64,000 bases of DNA from Halisarca cf. caerulea (taxonomy: Eukaryota; Porifera; Demospongiae; Chondrillida; Halisarcidae), in NCBI GenBank assembly GCA_963170055.1, contig CAUJGJ010000185.1, positions 3,699,275 to 3,763,274 of the forward strand, given 5' to 3'. Every line of letters begins with the position of its first letter. Within the stretch, counting starts at the first letter, position 1. The translations under genes and the position numbers were made by a program. Of this stretch, positions 24,201 through 36,204 are shown in pieces. The notes beneath the pieces were generated by a model, which worked only from the letters and a program-made list of their open reading frames with translations, did no database searches and had not been told where the DNA came from.

Positions 24201-27039
24201 TGCACATGTTCAGGGTTTCTTTTAGAGGAAAGGGGGCACAGGGGGTATCTTTCCCCTGAAATTTTATCCTAGCTATAACACAAATGCACAGTTGCAACAG
24301 ACCAATCTGTGGACTGTATTCAGAAACAGTACAGCTTGAGTGGCATAAAACAGCCTCATTTATCACCTTCTGAGGCATGAAAACTAACAATTTTCCTGGG
24401 GGAGCATACCCCCAGACCCCCCTAATTTAGACCACTATCACTCCACATGCATATCTGCCCGCCCTTACGTACACCACTATACTTTGCCATTGCCTCATCT
24501 TCATCATTATTCTGAAAGAAAACCTGATATGCATGCTGCATGCATGAGTGGGGGTTTTAATATCATTGAATAAACAACATCATGCTTGCGCCACGCCACG
24601 CTGCGCTGAGCAACGCATGTGTGTATATACATACATACATATAAACAGATGTGTAGGTTCCCCCCCCAAACATTTGACCCCAGATAAAACCCTGCATTGT
24701 ATGGGCCATCAGTTCCTCTGATATACAAGTAGTGCATTCTAGCATCACTGTTCTTCCTTACTCATACTGTTGTGTTCTCTGTTATCAATGTACATAGGTT
24801 TCGTATAGCTGTTGGCGGTACTCATGACGTCATTCCAGTTGGGCTCAGTTTTGTGTTGTGGCTATTACACGCCAATACACTGCCCATGTTAGGTGAGGTT
24901 TTTGCTTGTTAGTTGCATGTGAAGGTCATGGTATTATATCACATGCTAAATCCAGTCTTAGAGCAGCTTTCATTTGTGTTCTGTGTGGTAGTAAACTTCA
25001 GCAATTGCATGAAATGTGGCCAATCAGTCTACGGATGGTATTGGTGACATTTAAACTGCAATTTGACCATTCATAATACAAACTGTAGATGTAAATTCTC
25101 TTTTTTGACTGCAGTATTTGTCCTGCAATCGTACCCCAGCCATTCTACCACTGTACATTGGAAAAAGGTAGACAAATGACATTCTGGGTACACTGGATAC
25201 TGAGTGACATCAACATTAATTCTGTCATATTGTAGCATTTTTAGTTTGAATTTGGTGTTCTTATACCAAAATTTACTAAATTTAGGGCAGCTCTCATCAG
25301 AGTTTGCCACCATACAGTATTTGCAGTGGTCATACAGTGGGCCATTGCTAGATTTAGTGCACTTGGGACCAGCAAAAAATTTTTCTACGTAATATGTATA
25401 TCCAGATACTGTTATCAGAACTATCTGGTATTGTCATGGTACATGTTGGAAATGTGGATCTATTTTCCTTTAACCAGTAGATTTCTTAAAATAGTATGCA
25501 ATGAATAGGAGCCCAATGCACGTACTGTATGTACATGCTACATATGTAAATACTGTATGTACATGCTGCATATGTACGTACTGTATGTACATGCTGCATT
25601 TGTATGTACTGTATGTACATGCTGCATATGTACGTACTGTATGTACATGCTGCATATGTAATGCTGCATATGTACGTTGGCTGGTTGAGAATCATTTTCT
25701 TGTAATCTGATTCTCTGCAACTGCCTCTCCGGGCATCGATCCCTGAGACTGTCCTGGCACAGATGGTCCTAGGAGGTGCTGGTTCAGAGGGATGGAAGTG
25801 TAGCTCCACACATTTCAAATCGGTTGTACTTGCAGTTTTGGCTGTGTTCATCATTTGTTATCATACGTAACCATGTAGGTACTGTTTACACTGTAATTTT
25901 TGCATTGGATAAAGAAACACGCTCAAGGCTAACATGGAGCAATATAAAGGTATATTACCACTACTGGTTCTTATACACTCTTGCTTTACTCAAAAACGTA
26001 CCAAGTATTTTCTACACTGTTCACTGTGCTGTGTAACTTTGTTTATTTCCCGCTGATATGACATATGTCAAAGGAGCCGCCTAGTCAGTGAACATGTTAC
26101 TCCCTAAGAAGCCATGTGGTATCTATTATTTACTTCCTGGTGATGTTATACATCAAAGGTACCACTCGGGTGGTGAGGTACTCTCAGGTAGTAAATTGGC
26201 CAAGTCCCTTGCCTCCCTTTTTATGAAAATGATTCATACTTAACACCAACCCAAGAAAAGTTGACATACTGTTCCCTTCACACGCTGACAGACTAAAGGG
26301 ATGAATAGCTGTGCTTTGCTGGACAGCCTGGTTTCTGAGCCAATCTTTGGGACCTAAGAGTTTCATTTCTTATAAGCTGCATTCATTGGCAGGTATCACA
26401 AATTTGTAAGCACTGCTAAAAGCAGCGTGGATTTTCTCTTGACAAGTGACCATGCTATTTCTATGTTGTAGGATTCTCTGTAAATGTTCAGCAAGACAAG
26501 GGGAGGCTTGGTGTTCTTGTGGTTCGATGAACTAGTTAACACTTGCTTTCTAGGGTGTAACCTGTTTACTGACTGCAGTCCTTAGTGTGAGATTAGTGAA
26601 CTGGTCATGCCCTATAAAGTAGATGGCAGCTAGTGCATCCGCCATGAGCCTAAATTTCTTTATCTATGAATGTATGCCGTGACATTAACTTTTCTATGTT
26701 TAATAAATATAGAATTAGGGTATCAATAACTGTTTTATATTGAAATATCTTATAAGAGTAATACATGTTGTTTGAAACACCTCTGCACAGCAATATATTT
26801 TATATAGTTTACTGATGATTTTCCAGAGTGCCTTGCTGCGGAAGAACACCAGCAGTGTTGCTAAGCCGTACAGTATTGACATCTCTGTGGAAGACAAGAG
26901 CAAGATTGAGCCTATGACCACTCCTGGTATTTCGAATGAAGAAAGTGTGATTGCGAGTACAATCCGTGCTGCAGGGGACTCGTCAAATGGAGAGTGCAGC
27001 AAGGACATTGTGATTGAGAATTCACACTCTGCTGACTAG
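20742..27039 (+). CDS. cAMP-receptor-like (class E) G-protein-coupled receptor, 5' end missing
   Basis: Membrane receptor of the Dictyostelium cAMP-receptor-like family; the ligand is unknown. Exons found: 20742-20808, 20882-20969, 21045-21134, 21332-21436, 21509-21587, 21875-21922, 21986-22068, 24798-24892, 25879-25949, 26827-27039. Phases agree and give 312 aa to the TAG at 27037. Visible parts: the extracellular loop before TM3 (DQGWCRFMG), TM3 (VLWISCITFTVCIGAVLY), TM4 (PYHVICWGIPVILALIPLI), the loop GLAGLWWC, TM5 (YYIPIAIIAILIVSMSMTVV), a basic third loop, TM6 (SLYFYPWAFALLYTIPF), TM7 (FVLWLLHANTLPMLGTVYTVIF) and a Ser/Thr-rich cytoplasmic tail of about 75 aa. The exons for the N terminus and TM1-TM2 were not found. 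The weakest junction is the acceptor at 21332 (TTTGAG); the better CAG eight bases upstream would put a stop in frame. GPR157-like is an alternative label. Confidence 0.78.
21228..21286. repeat. (CA)n microsatellite in GPCR intron
   Basis: Pure CA tract between exons 21045-21134 and 21332-21436. Confidence 0.95.
21595..21790. mobile_element. Inverted-repeat element, copy 1 (GPCR intron)
   Basis: Ends ACTGTATAGGGCTAAATTTT and, inverted, GAAAATTTAGCACTATAG. The interior (GTGCTCATC..., CTCCTTGAAAA) matches 55,470-55,690 in the cadherin gene. Non-coding. Confidence 0.65.
22125..22425. repeat. 91-bp tandem repeat, about 3 copies
   Basis: A 91-bp unit beginning GGATAGTAAGTACTCC recurs at 22,161, 22,252 and 22,343. 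The array sits inside a GPCR intron and is flanked by ACAGTGGAAC and TTTCACTGTA, so it is an internally amplified member of the TA-flanked MITE family. A single-unit relative is at 48,480-48,650. Confidence 0.85.
23829..24695. mobile_element. TIR element containing a poly-G run and a nested element
   Basis: Ends are GCAGGGTTTTATCTGGGG (23,829) and its exact inverse CCCCAGATAAAACCCTGC (24,678-24,695). A run of 22 G lies at 23,843-23,864. A second element with its own inverted ends is inserted at 24,210-24,530. It lies in the long GPCR intron. Confidence 0.75.
24210..24530 (-). mobile_element. Non-autonomous TIR element, copy 2 (nested)
   Basis: Homologous, in reverse orientation, to 13,699-14,022; ends CAGGGTTTCTTTTAG and CTGAAAGAAAACCTG. 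It is inserted in the 23,829-24,695 element. Confidence 0.7.
25523..25676. repeat. 28-bp tandem repeat, 5.5 copies
   Basis: A 28-bp unit beginning TACTGTATGTACATGCTGC starts at 25,523, 25,551, 25,579, 25,607 and 25,635, with a final partial unit. Each unit is partly self-complementary (TGTACA, GCATATGT). It lies in a GPCR intron. Confidence 0.92.
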
Positions 27040-28292
27040 CACACTTGTTCTATGTGTACTATATGTTTGTAGTTCACGGGTATTCTTTACACTTATGTAT
27101 GGGCCATTGTGGATACTCTGCAATGTGTATAATATTATTGAAGAAATGCTCTAAATGTTCTAAATGCTGTACCACTATTTGACTTGAACTTGTCTTAAGA
27201 GTGTTTGTCTTAGTGAGGTTAAACTCTACCATGAAATAATGTTGTATATATTTTGTATGGCACAAATTGTGATTGCATGGTAAAACATATTATAATTATT
27301 ATGTTCTTCAAAAACAGTATGTGGAGGATGAAGACTTATGATATAAGCGCATGCTCCTGTACATGTATGACATTGTACTAGCCACAATTGCAATACATGC
27401 CTGCAATATAATATATATGAATTCACAGAATTACAGGTGAATGGCAAACATCCTCATCTAATTGCATGTGTCTTCCAGAAATTATAAGTTGCATATAATA
27501 TACGAACAGAAGTTCATATATATATATATATAATATTATTAATTTTGCTGCTCATGCATGCATATGCATGCAATAGTCATAATAAGCATGTATGCACACA
27601 CACAACAAAGAATTGCAATGTACGTGATCGATCAAACAAATATATACCAGCAACTCATGCCCTGGATGGGTACAAAACACTGCATGCCTAGCTAGATATG
27701 GATCAAGGTTAATTGTTGGGTTATATGAACCTGCACTGTATATAATATCTATTTTTAACTGCATGGGTCGGCCATTAGTCAGATACTACTCTTACTTAAG
27801 GTCCCAGCATCTCCCACACTCACACACATGCAGTCAAATTGAATTTCATAATTAATGATGGCTCAGTAATACATATATGACCTGTGACAGTACCTCCTAA
27901 TGCATGAAGTCAAATATTACAATTATCAAGGCTCCATGCACATACATACACCGTACAGGAAGATTGAATTGTCTCTTGTACAAATAAGAGTTGATGTAAG
28001 TAGTGCACACGCAAGCATTTAACCTCTTTGCTTTTCCCATGCAATTAAAGAAATATTTTCATCCAATTGTACTCCTATTCACTACAAACAGCACAACATA
28101 ATATTATGCATAGCCGTAGAGATGTAGAAACAGTATTAAGATTTGATAAACAACACTTGCAGAAATTGGTACAGTATATACAAACAAGTCGATAAACAAG
28201 TCCGAAAGGTAAGACACAAATGAAACAAAGTACACAAGCATGCATAATACAGTAACTGTTGACAAACCAACAACAAAAAATGTGTTTGCAAA
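27040..28292. other. Gap between convergent GPCR and DAW1 genes
   Basis: The two genes end tail to tail here, so both 3' UTRs should lie in this interval. It is AT-rich with a TA tract near 27,516-27,534 and scattered TGCATGCA palindromes. No open frame of interest. Confidence 0.5.
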
Positions 28293-31200
28293 TTATCGCC
28301 ACAGCCGACAAGAATTGTCCTTACTCCCTGTGAAAAACAACACACAGTAAGAACAATGCAAATATACATTACACAGCAAATAACAAGCAGCATTGTACTA
28401 CAATGAATATTCAACTGACATCTATGCACCAATGCATCAACACACTATGCACTACGTGTTTGCAGATACGAGTAATCATCAATAGTGTCACTGCAGTACA
28501 GCACTACTGTACATATGAATATACATATGTACAGTATGTACGTAGTTCTTAACAAACAGCCGATCAATTTACCTGTGATGATTGTGTTTCCTTCATAGTT
28601 GAATGCACAGCTGAAAATTTCGTCAGTATGCCCTTCCAACACCTGAAGACACTTACCCGTAGCTGACTCCCAAATTCTAGCAGTTTTGTCAGTTCCACAA
28701 GTCAAGAGCAATGTCCCTTGAGGGTTGAAGCAAACCTACCGAGGTATACAGCAACACTATTCCCAGCGCACTATGAATGTGCTGGATACACAGTGGAACC
28801 TCTTATAGCAAGTTCCTTGAATAGCAGAAGCCTCTCTATAACAGACTGCTTGTGTATGGGACACCGTTTGGGTAAAAAGTAATGCAAAATGTGATATTAG
28901 GAAAAGCTGGATACTTAGCATATATCTGGATATTTGGCACATATCCGGCTATCGCATGATGACGTCATACATCAAAGAGACTGGTATGCTAGTATCCAAC
29001 TTACCAGCACTGCAGTATCACGTAAGCACCCAAACATTACCTTATAAAGATAATGACTTAATTGACTATGCAAATTTGAGGTAGCACTTTTTGGCTTCGC
29101 AGCTGTGTACAGCGATGGCATACCCAAGACTTTGGCAGAGATCTTCCAGATTGTGTTTCGTGAAATTGAAGGTTAAGCGAAGGCTTTTAAAGCGGGGAAT
29201 GTACGTATCGTACGCTAATAAAAATAATCAATGGTGGCCAGTACGCCCTATTTGCAGCTTCTCTGATAATCTCCAATCAAAAACACACTAACTACACTGC
29301 TTGACTTGTTTGGGTACTTTGATATTGTTTATGTCGACTTTGAAGTTATTCGAAGTGAAAAATATTCCAACAGCTCGTCTAAGATGCCTTCAAATCATCC
29401 TGCGAATTTGTCAGAGCGTTTATTTTGCGATAAGCCAGTTACTACATGCCCTTCTCTTGGGAGTATCGCATTTACTGCACTCACCGCCCTCAGGTCTCGA
29501 GCAGTAAATATGAAACTCCCTCGCAGGCATGTAGTAACTAGTACATATTTGGCATATATCGGGATATTTAAAAGAAGTTCAAGGTCAATTTGTTCTCACC
29601 ATCGCAATTCCTCCAGAAGAGTCATAAAAAAACTAAGAAGTAGGGGAGCTAACAGGTACTTTAGGCAATTCTACCTATTGGAGCATGTGCCAGTGGCAAT
29701 TAACATCTCAAACTTGTCATTCCCCTTATGAGACAATGCACATGATAGTCACATGACATGCATGATGTACATGTACTGGATGGGCCATGTGCCAAGTATC
29801 CGAATATGTTCCTAATATCCGAATATATGCCAAATATCTGGAAATATCCCAAATATCAAGCTATTCCGAATATTACATTTTGCATTATTTTTCACCCAAA
29901 CGGTGCCCCATACTTAAGTGTTCATTATAGAGAGATGGCACTGTACGTAAATAAGATATCAGAATAATACCTTGGAAACTTCTCCATCGTGGCCTTCCAG
30001 TTTGAGAAGACAGTTCTGTGTGAGTGAGTTGTAGACTCTCACTGTTCCATCTGCAGATGCAGTTGCTAAATGATGACCAGTGTAATCAAATGTGACGTCC
30101 AATATCTCATCTCTGTGACCCCTAAAAGAATGAGGTTAAAGCTACAGTTAAAGTGCCCACTGCATATGTACTGTATTTCAATAATCGTATCCACACAATC
30201 AGCAGAATATACACATTCAGTAGTACACAGCTACACAAGCCAAGGGATGAACACATGCTGCACTACTAGAAACCAGACAGGTACGTATATCACACTAACC
30301 TTAGTGTAGATATACACTTGCCCGTGGTGCAGTCCCAGAGTTTGCAGGTTTTATCCATCGATCCAGTGGCAATGATGGATCCGTCATAGCTGAACTCTGC
30401 ACTCGAAATCTCAGCGCGATGCCCAATCAGTGTGTGCAGCCTTCTCCCACTAGCAGGATCCCATACAGACACAGTGTTGTCAAAAGAGCCAGTGATAAGC
30501 ATATCTCCCACTGAGTTGAAGTGCACACATATAACCTCTGCTGAATGTCCCTGTTGGCATAGATGATGATAAGTATGGATCCAATATAACACCAAATTTT
30601 CCACTATCACATTACTATACACACACATAACATGTGCTGTACAAGGACAGTGCATGCTACAGTATGACACCTGCTGAAGATTGGACCCTTCTTTTGGCAA
30701 CATAAAAGTAAGTCCGAAAACTTCACAAAACAAATAAGCTGAAGACATGCTTACATACGTAAGTACAGTGGAACCCCTCTAATCCAGCCCCCTGTATTGG
30801 GGACACCAATCTAATGTGGACACATACCACTGGAACCAAATGTTCCACTATAATAAGCCACAGTACATCTCCAACCCCTGAAATGAGGACACCTTAATAA
30901 TCAGGACAGTGCTTTCAGGTCCCAAGGTGTCCGGATTAGAGGGGTTCCACTGTAGATGGTTATCACAATACGAATGTTGCAAATTAATTCAAATTGTGTT
31001 TTGACAGATCCAAAACTATGTCTATGGGTTAGGGTTACCAAGGGCCCAGTGCCACTTCCACATTTGTAGTATGTACCTACAATAGGGCCTGTTCTCACTG
31101 TCAAAGACCATTCTATCAGGACTGGTTTGTGTTGCTACACAAGAGGTACACACAGGATAGCATGCACTAACCAGGGGTGTGCACGTAATAAAAACAAGCA

Positions 31201-33613
31201 AGCTCCACAATACGCACAATGAATAATGCTAGTACAACATATTGACATACTTCAATTGTCCTCCACAAGAAATGATACTGAATGGAATTAACCCACAATG
31301 TTCCTAGTACTACATGTACAGTCACACCTGATTTATCTGAAACTGGTTCATCTGACAATCTCATTTACCTGATGCTTTGCTGTAAATCCCCATCACTAAG
31401 TTGTGTACAATCTAACATAATTTTATCCAACACATTTCATGAGGAACTGACGGGGTAGGATAAATGATGTCCGGCTAACTGTACAACCTAAGTATTACAG
31501 TACACAAATCAGCCCCTAAGGAGTACCCGGGTGTAAGCCTGAGCATTACCATCAATATACAGCCAAGAAAGAACATTACTCAAGACAAGACTGTAACAAA
31601 CAACAGTCGAGACAAGTACACATGTACATATGGAACTGTACTACAGTGTGTGTTCATCTCACAGCTAATGTGTGGAGCTCCTTGCCATCTGCTATGTTCC
31701 ACAGCTTAGCAGTGGTGTCCATGCTTCCAGTTGCAATGAGGGTGCTTTGAGGGTTGAAACTGAGACATACTATTTCTGCAGTGTGGCCTCGGAATGTTTG
31801 GTAGCATTTACCACTTTCACTGTCCCACAGCTGTGACAAGCCATGAACATACAATGAACAAGAGTCTCTACTACACACAGAATAGATTGTGCCTTCAGTA
31901 CAGTGAATGGAGTATTGCATTGCACACTGAACAACCAGCCAGGGTGTTGGTGTTTGAAAGCCCAATGGTAGTAAAATAGAGTGTGGGCCCTGCATGTGTG
32001 CTCTGCCAACACAGGAAGTAGACTACAACATTCAGTGAATAACAGAAATAATGCCTTTAGGTACTGATCAAATTACATTCAACTCTAGGGATCACATGAT
32101 CATCACATGCAACCTCAATTGTCATATGATCAACTGGAAAGTCACATGAACAACATGAGGTGATCGTGTGGTCAACACTGACAGTCATACGACTGACCTT
32201 GCAAGTCTTATCAAAAGATCCAGTGGCAATCTTGTCTCCATATGGGTTATTAAAGGCTACAGCATACACTACATTCCGATGTCCTTCAAGAGTCAGTATC
32301 TCTTCTCCAGACACAGTGTCCCACACTTTACAGGTCCGATCGTAGCTACCAGTGATGAAGCGAGATCCAGACTTGTTAAAACCCACATTGGTCAATGGCA
32401 GAGTGTGAGCTCTCAGTACCTAAAACAACATTGAATTTTACATGGGAGAAATATGTGTGAAATTTCCATATTTTTGAATTATACATATCAAGTGCTTGAT
32501 ACGTACAAGGAAAACGAGGGGGAATTGTGATTGAAGCAAAATCATAAACATGACATGACATGCATACGGGCTATTCTCAGGATGAAGAGGGAAGCAACTA
32601 ACTCTCTCTTAATCACATATACTTTCTATGCATAGACAAAATTGAAAAACAAAGAGATGGACACATATTATGGATATACTATCCTGAAGAGTACAGTCAG
32701 AAAATGTCATAAACTCGAAGCAAATAGTATACCTTAGTTAGCTAGTATCTGAACACTTAGGGTAGCTAATCGCAGATGACGGTTATTTAAATCACAATAC
32801 AGAAATACCACCATTGACACTTTGCAAGAATGGTAGTCTCGTACTCAGACTGTCATTTTGATGCTATGTATAACTACAGCCCCAGCTTAGGGGCAATCAG
32901 ATGAGGGAAAACATGTAATGCCACCAAATCCTAACCTCGCAACTTCAGACCAGCTACAAACAACCTCATTTCTAAGTTCAATGTAAACAAATCAAAAAAG
33001 TGTATAGTAAACATAAGAACTGACTTTTAGTAAGGAAAATTCTTTATTGGTTGTTTCGTTGAGTTTCTGTTGAAGTTCTACATAAATTCACAAGTAAGAA
33101 ATCACAACCATGCAACTTCACAAGAGTCATATGACCATAATAATATACAGTATGCACTATACTTCCAGTCAAAGCTTATCTCTCTACCATATACCCAGTA
33201 AACCACAAGCAAGGTACACAAGATAGTGAAAACAGTAATAGTGCATTATGTATGTGTATAGTAACCCATCCTGTATTGATGTAGGCATGTAGTGCTGTAG
33301 TAATAGTTAGTATTGTATATACTCCACCCACGTACACCACTAGCCATGGTGTACATTGTAACGATCTGCCAATAGTAAACTTCCTCTGTCAAGCGTATGC
33401 ACGTACGTACTGTATGTACGTAGCTTTCATTAGTTTGCACATAAGGTACGTACGTATTGCTCACTTTTTATAAGGCTGGCAACTTGTTCTTCTCTTTTAG
33501 GAGATATCAGTGGTTCCTTCTCTAGGATCTCACGAACCAGTGTGTTGACGTCTGAACTGTACATACGTATATACATAAGACAACAAAGGAAATGCATATA
33601 ACACACAGCATAT

Positions 33614-33678
<65 letters not shown>

Positions 33679-36204
33679 AAACATACACACAATGCAGCTC
33701 AACAGATTATAGGCTGCCAATTGTGCAAAGGTGTTATTGTTACATGGGTTGTTCTACACCGTTAAAAGTACATGACCTATTAATTCAGCATGGAAGACTT
33801 ACACAGTTGATTCATAGGTCAAACAAAACTTCACATATTATTCTCAAAATACCTGTCAGCAAATCATATGAATATTACAACAAAGACACATGGATTCCAT
33901 TCAATGCAAAGGGATACAAACAATACTTATATATAGATTGGTCAAGAACTGATCACCTGGCAATGTCATGTTAGGAAATAATAGTGCCAAGAAGTAGTAC
34001 AAATCACTTTTTGGGGGAGTTCATAATGAAAGAACAGTAGCAAATCCAGGACAGTTCTTACTAGATATCAAAACTTAGCAGATATATACTAATGCTACTA
34101 TTATAATTTTTAATCATAGAAAAAATGCAATTCCACGAATCATGGAGCATGTGCTCCTCATAACAGAAAGCTATCATTGCTACTTAAATCTGTCTCAAAG
34201 TATTCAAATATCCAGTTTGATTTAAAAGGGACAGTACAATTCGGTGCTTACTGTATGTACGTATATACACAAGTATACAGGCGTATTTGCATACATAAGC
34301 ATGTAATATAACTAGTATTGTCACACGGAAATGCTCTCACAGACAGCAACAATGTGGGTCTCACTCAGGCTTGCCCCAACAATACAATACTACAACAGAT
34401 GGAGTGCCTGCGACACAAGACATAGTGCCCTGCTGTTAGAAACAAAGACTAAACATACGCAATTGCCATGCTAATACAGTCAATCATCGGACCCTCTCCA
34501 GGGTTATATGCTAGGGAAAAGGTAACCTATACTATATATTAACTCTATGTGGTATCTACAAATGATTTGCATTTTGATAGCCTTCACTGATGTCTTTAGT
34601 TGTCAGTTTGAAAAGCCAAAGCACCAATAGTGCCTCAAAATTCAGATGGCACATAAATACCGTGTGAAGATTCTTGAGTACTCATCAGTGCAAGCATAGA
34701 TACTATATGTACGTAATGGTGTATAATATCTGTTATAAGTGTTCAAATGCTCCTAGGGAGAGGGGGATGTTTTAGCATTGAGAAGAGTGACCACACCCAG
34801 TCCCTCCCTCCAGCAAAACCTGCTTACTCTGGAGTAAGATCCAACAAATCAATAGACTTGGTCTTCACTTCTTCTGACTGTTCATATTCTAAAATAATTC
34901 CTAAATTCAAGAGTAAAAGCAGAAACACTGTCAACGGATGAACAAAGCACTCACAGCAGCAGGCTATGATCAGGCTGCAAATTGTATGGTTATACAGTAT
35001 ACACAAACATGTCAACATGGGATCAATTCAATAGTCACAATGTATGAGCGCACTGTGTCATACACCACAGTAGGCTCCACTTCAGTTGTACTAAAACACC
35101 TCTGTACAAGGACCCCCTGTTTATAGAGACCACAATCATTTGCCCCCATGAATGGTCGTTATAGACAGGTTTTACTGTATAAAGACTACTCAAGGACCTT
35201 GGGGCGGTGGTCTCTGTAGACAGGTTGTCATTTTACAAAGGTCCAATTGTATTACTGAGGTGACTCATGGATCAACAGTGGGTAGCAATGGCAGTGGGGC
35301 CATTCTACACATATGTATGCCGAGAGTTAGTCTCGCGTAGCCCAGACCGCTAACCTCGCCTCCATTTTTTATATGCTGACGTCACCAGTCGGCGAGGCGA
35401 GCCTAACCTCGCCGACCGGTGACGTCAGCATATAAAAAATGGAGGCGAGGTTGGCGGTCTGGGCTACGCGAGACTAGCCGAGAGTTAGTTGGAGAACGCT
35501 ACTTCTTTCCTTACATACATTCCATGTGTAAACACATTCAGCAGTGGTAGAAAGATTGCATGGAATAGGCGGGCTCAACTCAACTGCAGTACCGACTGCT
35601 GGCCTAGAGTCACTACAGACAACATCGGCAGTGAATCGCTGCAGTAACACACAACAAATTCATGCTCTACAGAGTTGTCTACAGAGCTGAGAACACACAA
35701 CCAAAGTAATAAGGGGCCACATTTAGATCTGGACACTTAATCTCGTTGACTTTTTCTTAATTTTCAGCAGCTGTAAATGTGATCACACTTCAGCTATAGG
35801 ACAAGAACAATTGCTAGAGCTCAACGTTATAAAAACTTGCGACTTATCAAACGACGTCTGATTCTAAAGTTGCTTCACTGTCACCATGCACATTAGAAAG
35901 AATGGGTCTTAGCATAGATAATCTCATGCAATAACGTGCTACACATAATGCTTTACTCCGGGTGTTCAGATTTCAGTGGTAGCAAATACGGCTTCCAACG
36001 CTCGACAGTAGCAAGAGATGGACGTCGTACAGTCACAAAAAATACTTATCCCAGTGTTCCAAACTTCTGGACATTCTATTTATAAGGCCAAACAGATACA
36101 CCACCAATGAACAAGTATTCACATTCACATCTGCTGCACTACAAAAAGTCAGGCGCCAACATACCGGGGGGGAAATATCTCAGGAGAAATCTCTTCAATT
36201 TCAT
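28293..36204 (-). CDS. DAW1: DAW1 / ODA16, outer-arm dynein assembly WD40 protein, 10 exons, complete
   Basis: Adaptor that carries outer-arm dynein into cilia through intraflagellar transport. Exons on the minus strand in coding order: 36165-36204, 34828-34900, 33465-33556, 33025-33077, 32198-32419, 31663-31830, 30300-30550, 29971-30121, 28573-28735, 28293-28327. All are GT-AG with matching phases; the product is 415 aa, the same length as I recall for human DAW1. The N-terminal domain ([14 protein letters not shown], then [19 protein letters not shown] and [18 protein letters not shown], residues 1-86) is followed by WD40 repeats over the rest, with typical blades [56 protein letters not shown], and the C-terminal blade [10 protein letters not shown]. 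Its presence implies motile cilia or flagella. Introns hold several DNA-transposon remnants. Confidence 0.96.
28790..29945. mobile_element. 1.16-kb non-autonomous DNA transposon with long inverted ends (DAW1 intron)
   Basis: The first and last roughly 150 bp are inverted copies: CAGTGGAACCTCTTATAG and GGGACACCGTTTGGGTAAAA on the left are mirrored by ACCCAAACGGTGCCCCAT and GAGATGGCACTGTA on the right, with a TA at each end. The terminal motif belongs to the CAGTGGAACC family in this window. The interior (about 29,090-29,730) is unique here and holds a basic open frame (29,306-29,731, first ATG at 29,384) of unknown identity. No transposase motif was recognised. Confidence 0.75.
30764..30954. 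mobile_element. TA-flanked MITE (CAGTGGAACC family), near-perfect ends
   Basis: 191 bp. TACAGTGGAACCCCTCTAAT on the left is mirrored by ATTAGAGGGGTTCCACTGTA on the right, flanked by TA. Non-coding, in a DAW1 intron. The good match of both ends suggests a young insertion. Confidence 0.85.
33615..33685. repeat. (CA)n microsatellite in DAW1 intron 2
   Basis: Pure CA tract about 60 bp upstream of exon 33465-33556 on the coding strand. Confidence 0.95.
35328..35476. mobile_element. 149-bp palindromic MITE with 9-bp target duplication (Mutator-like)
   Basis: Two near-identical inverted arms of about 70 bp begin TAGTCTCGCGTAGCCCAGAC. The element is flanked by perfect direct repeats GCCGAGAGT (35,319-35,327 and 35,477-35,485). 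A 9-bp duplication with long inverted ends is typical of Mutator-like elements. Each arm carries a CRE-type palindrome TGACGTCA. It lies in DAW1 intron 1, and an older relative is at 10,876-11,008. Confidence 0.85.

Noticed and set aside
25700..25810. Possible exon or tRNA-like stretch before the GPCR TM7 exon
   Set aside because: It has no tRNA fold, and the flanking GPCR exons (24798-24892 and 25879-25949) join in phase without it.
25500..25860. A 122-codon frame on the minus strand with Cys/His/Tyr pattern
   Set aside because: It is a translation of the 28-bp tandem repeat.
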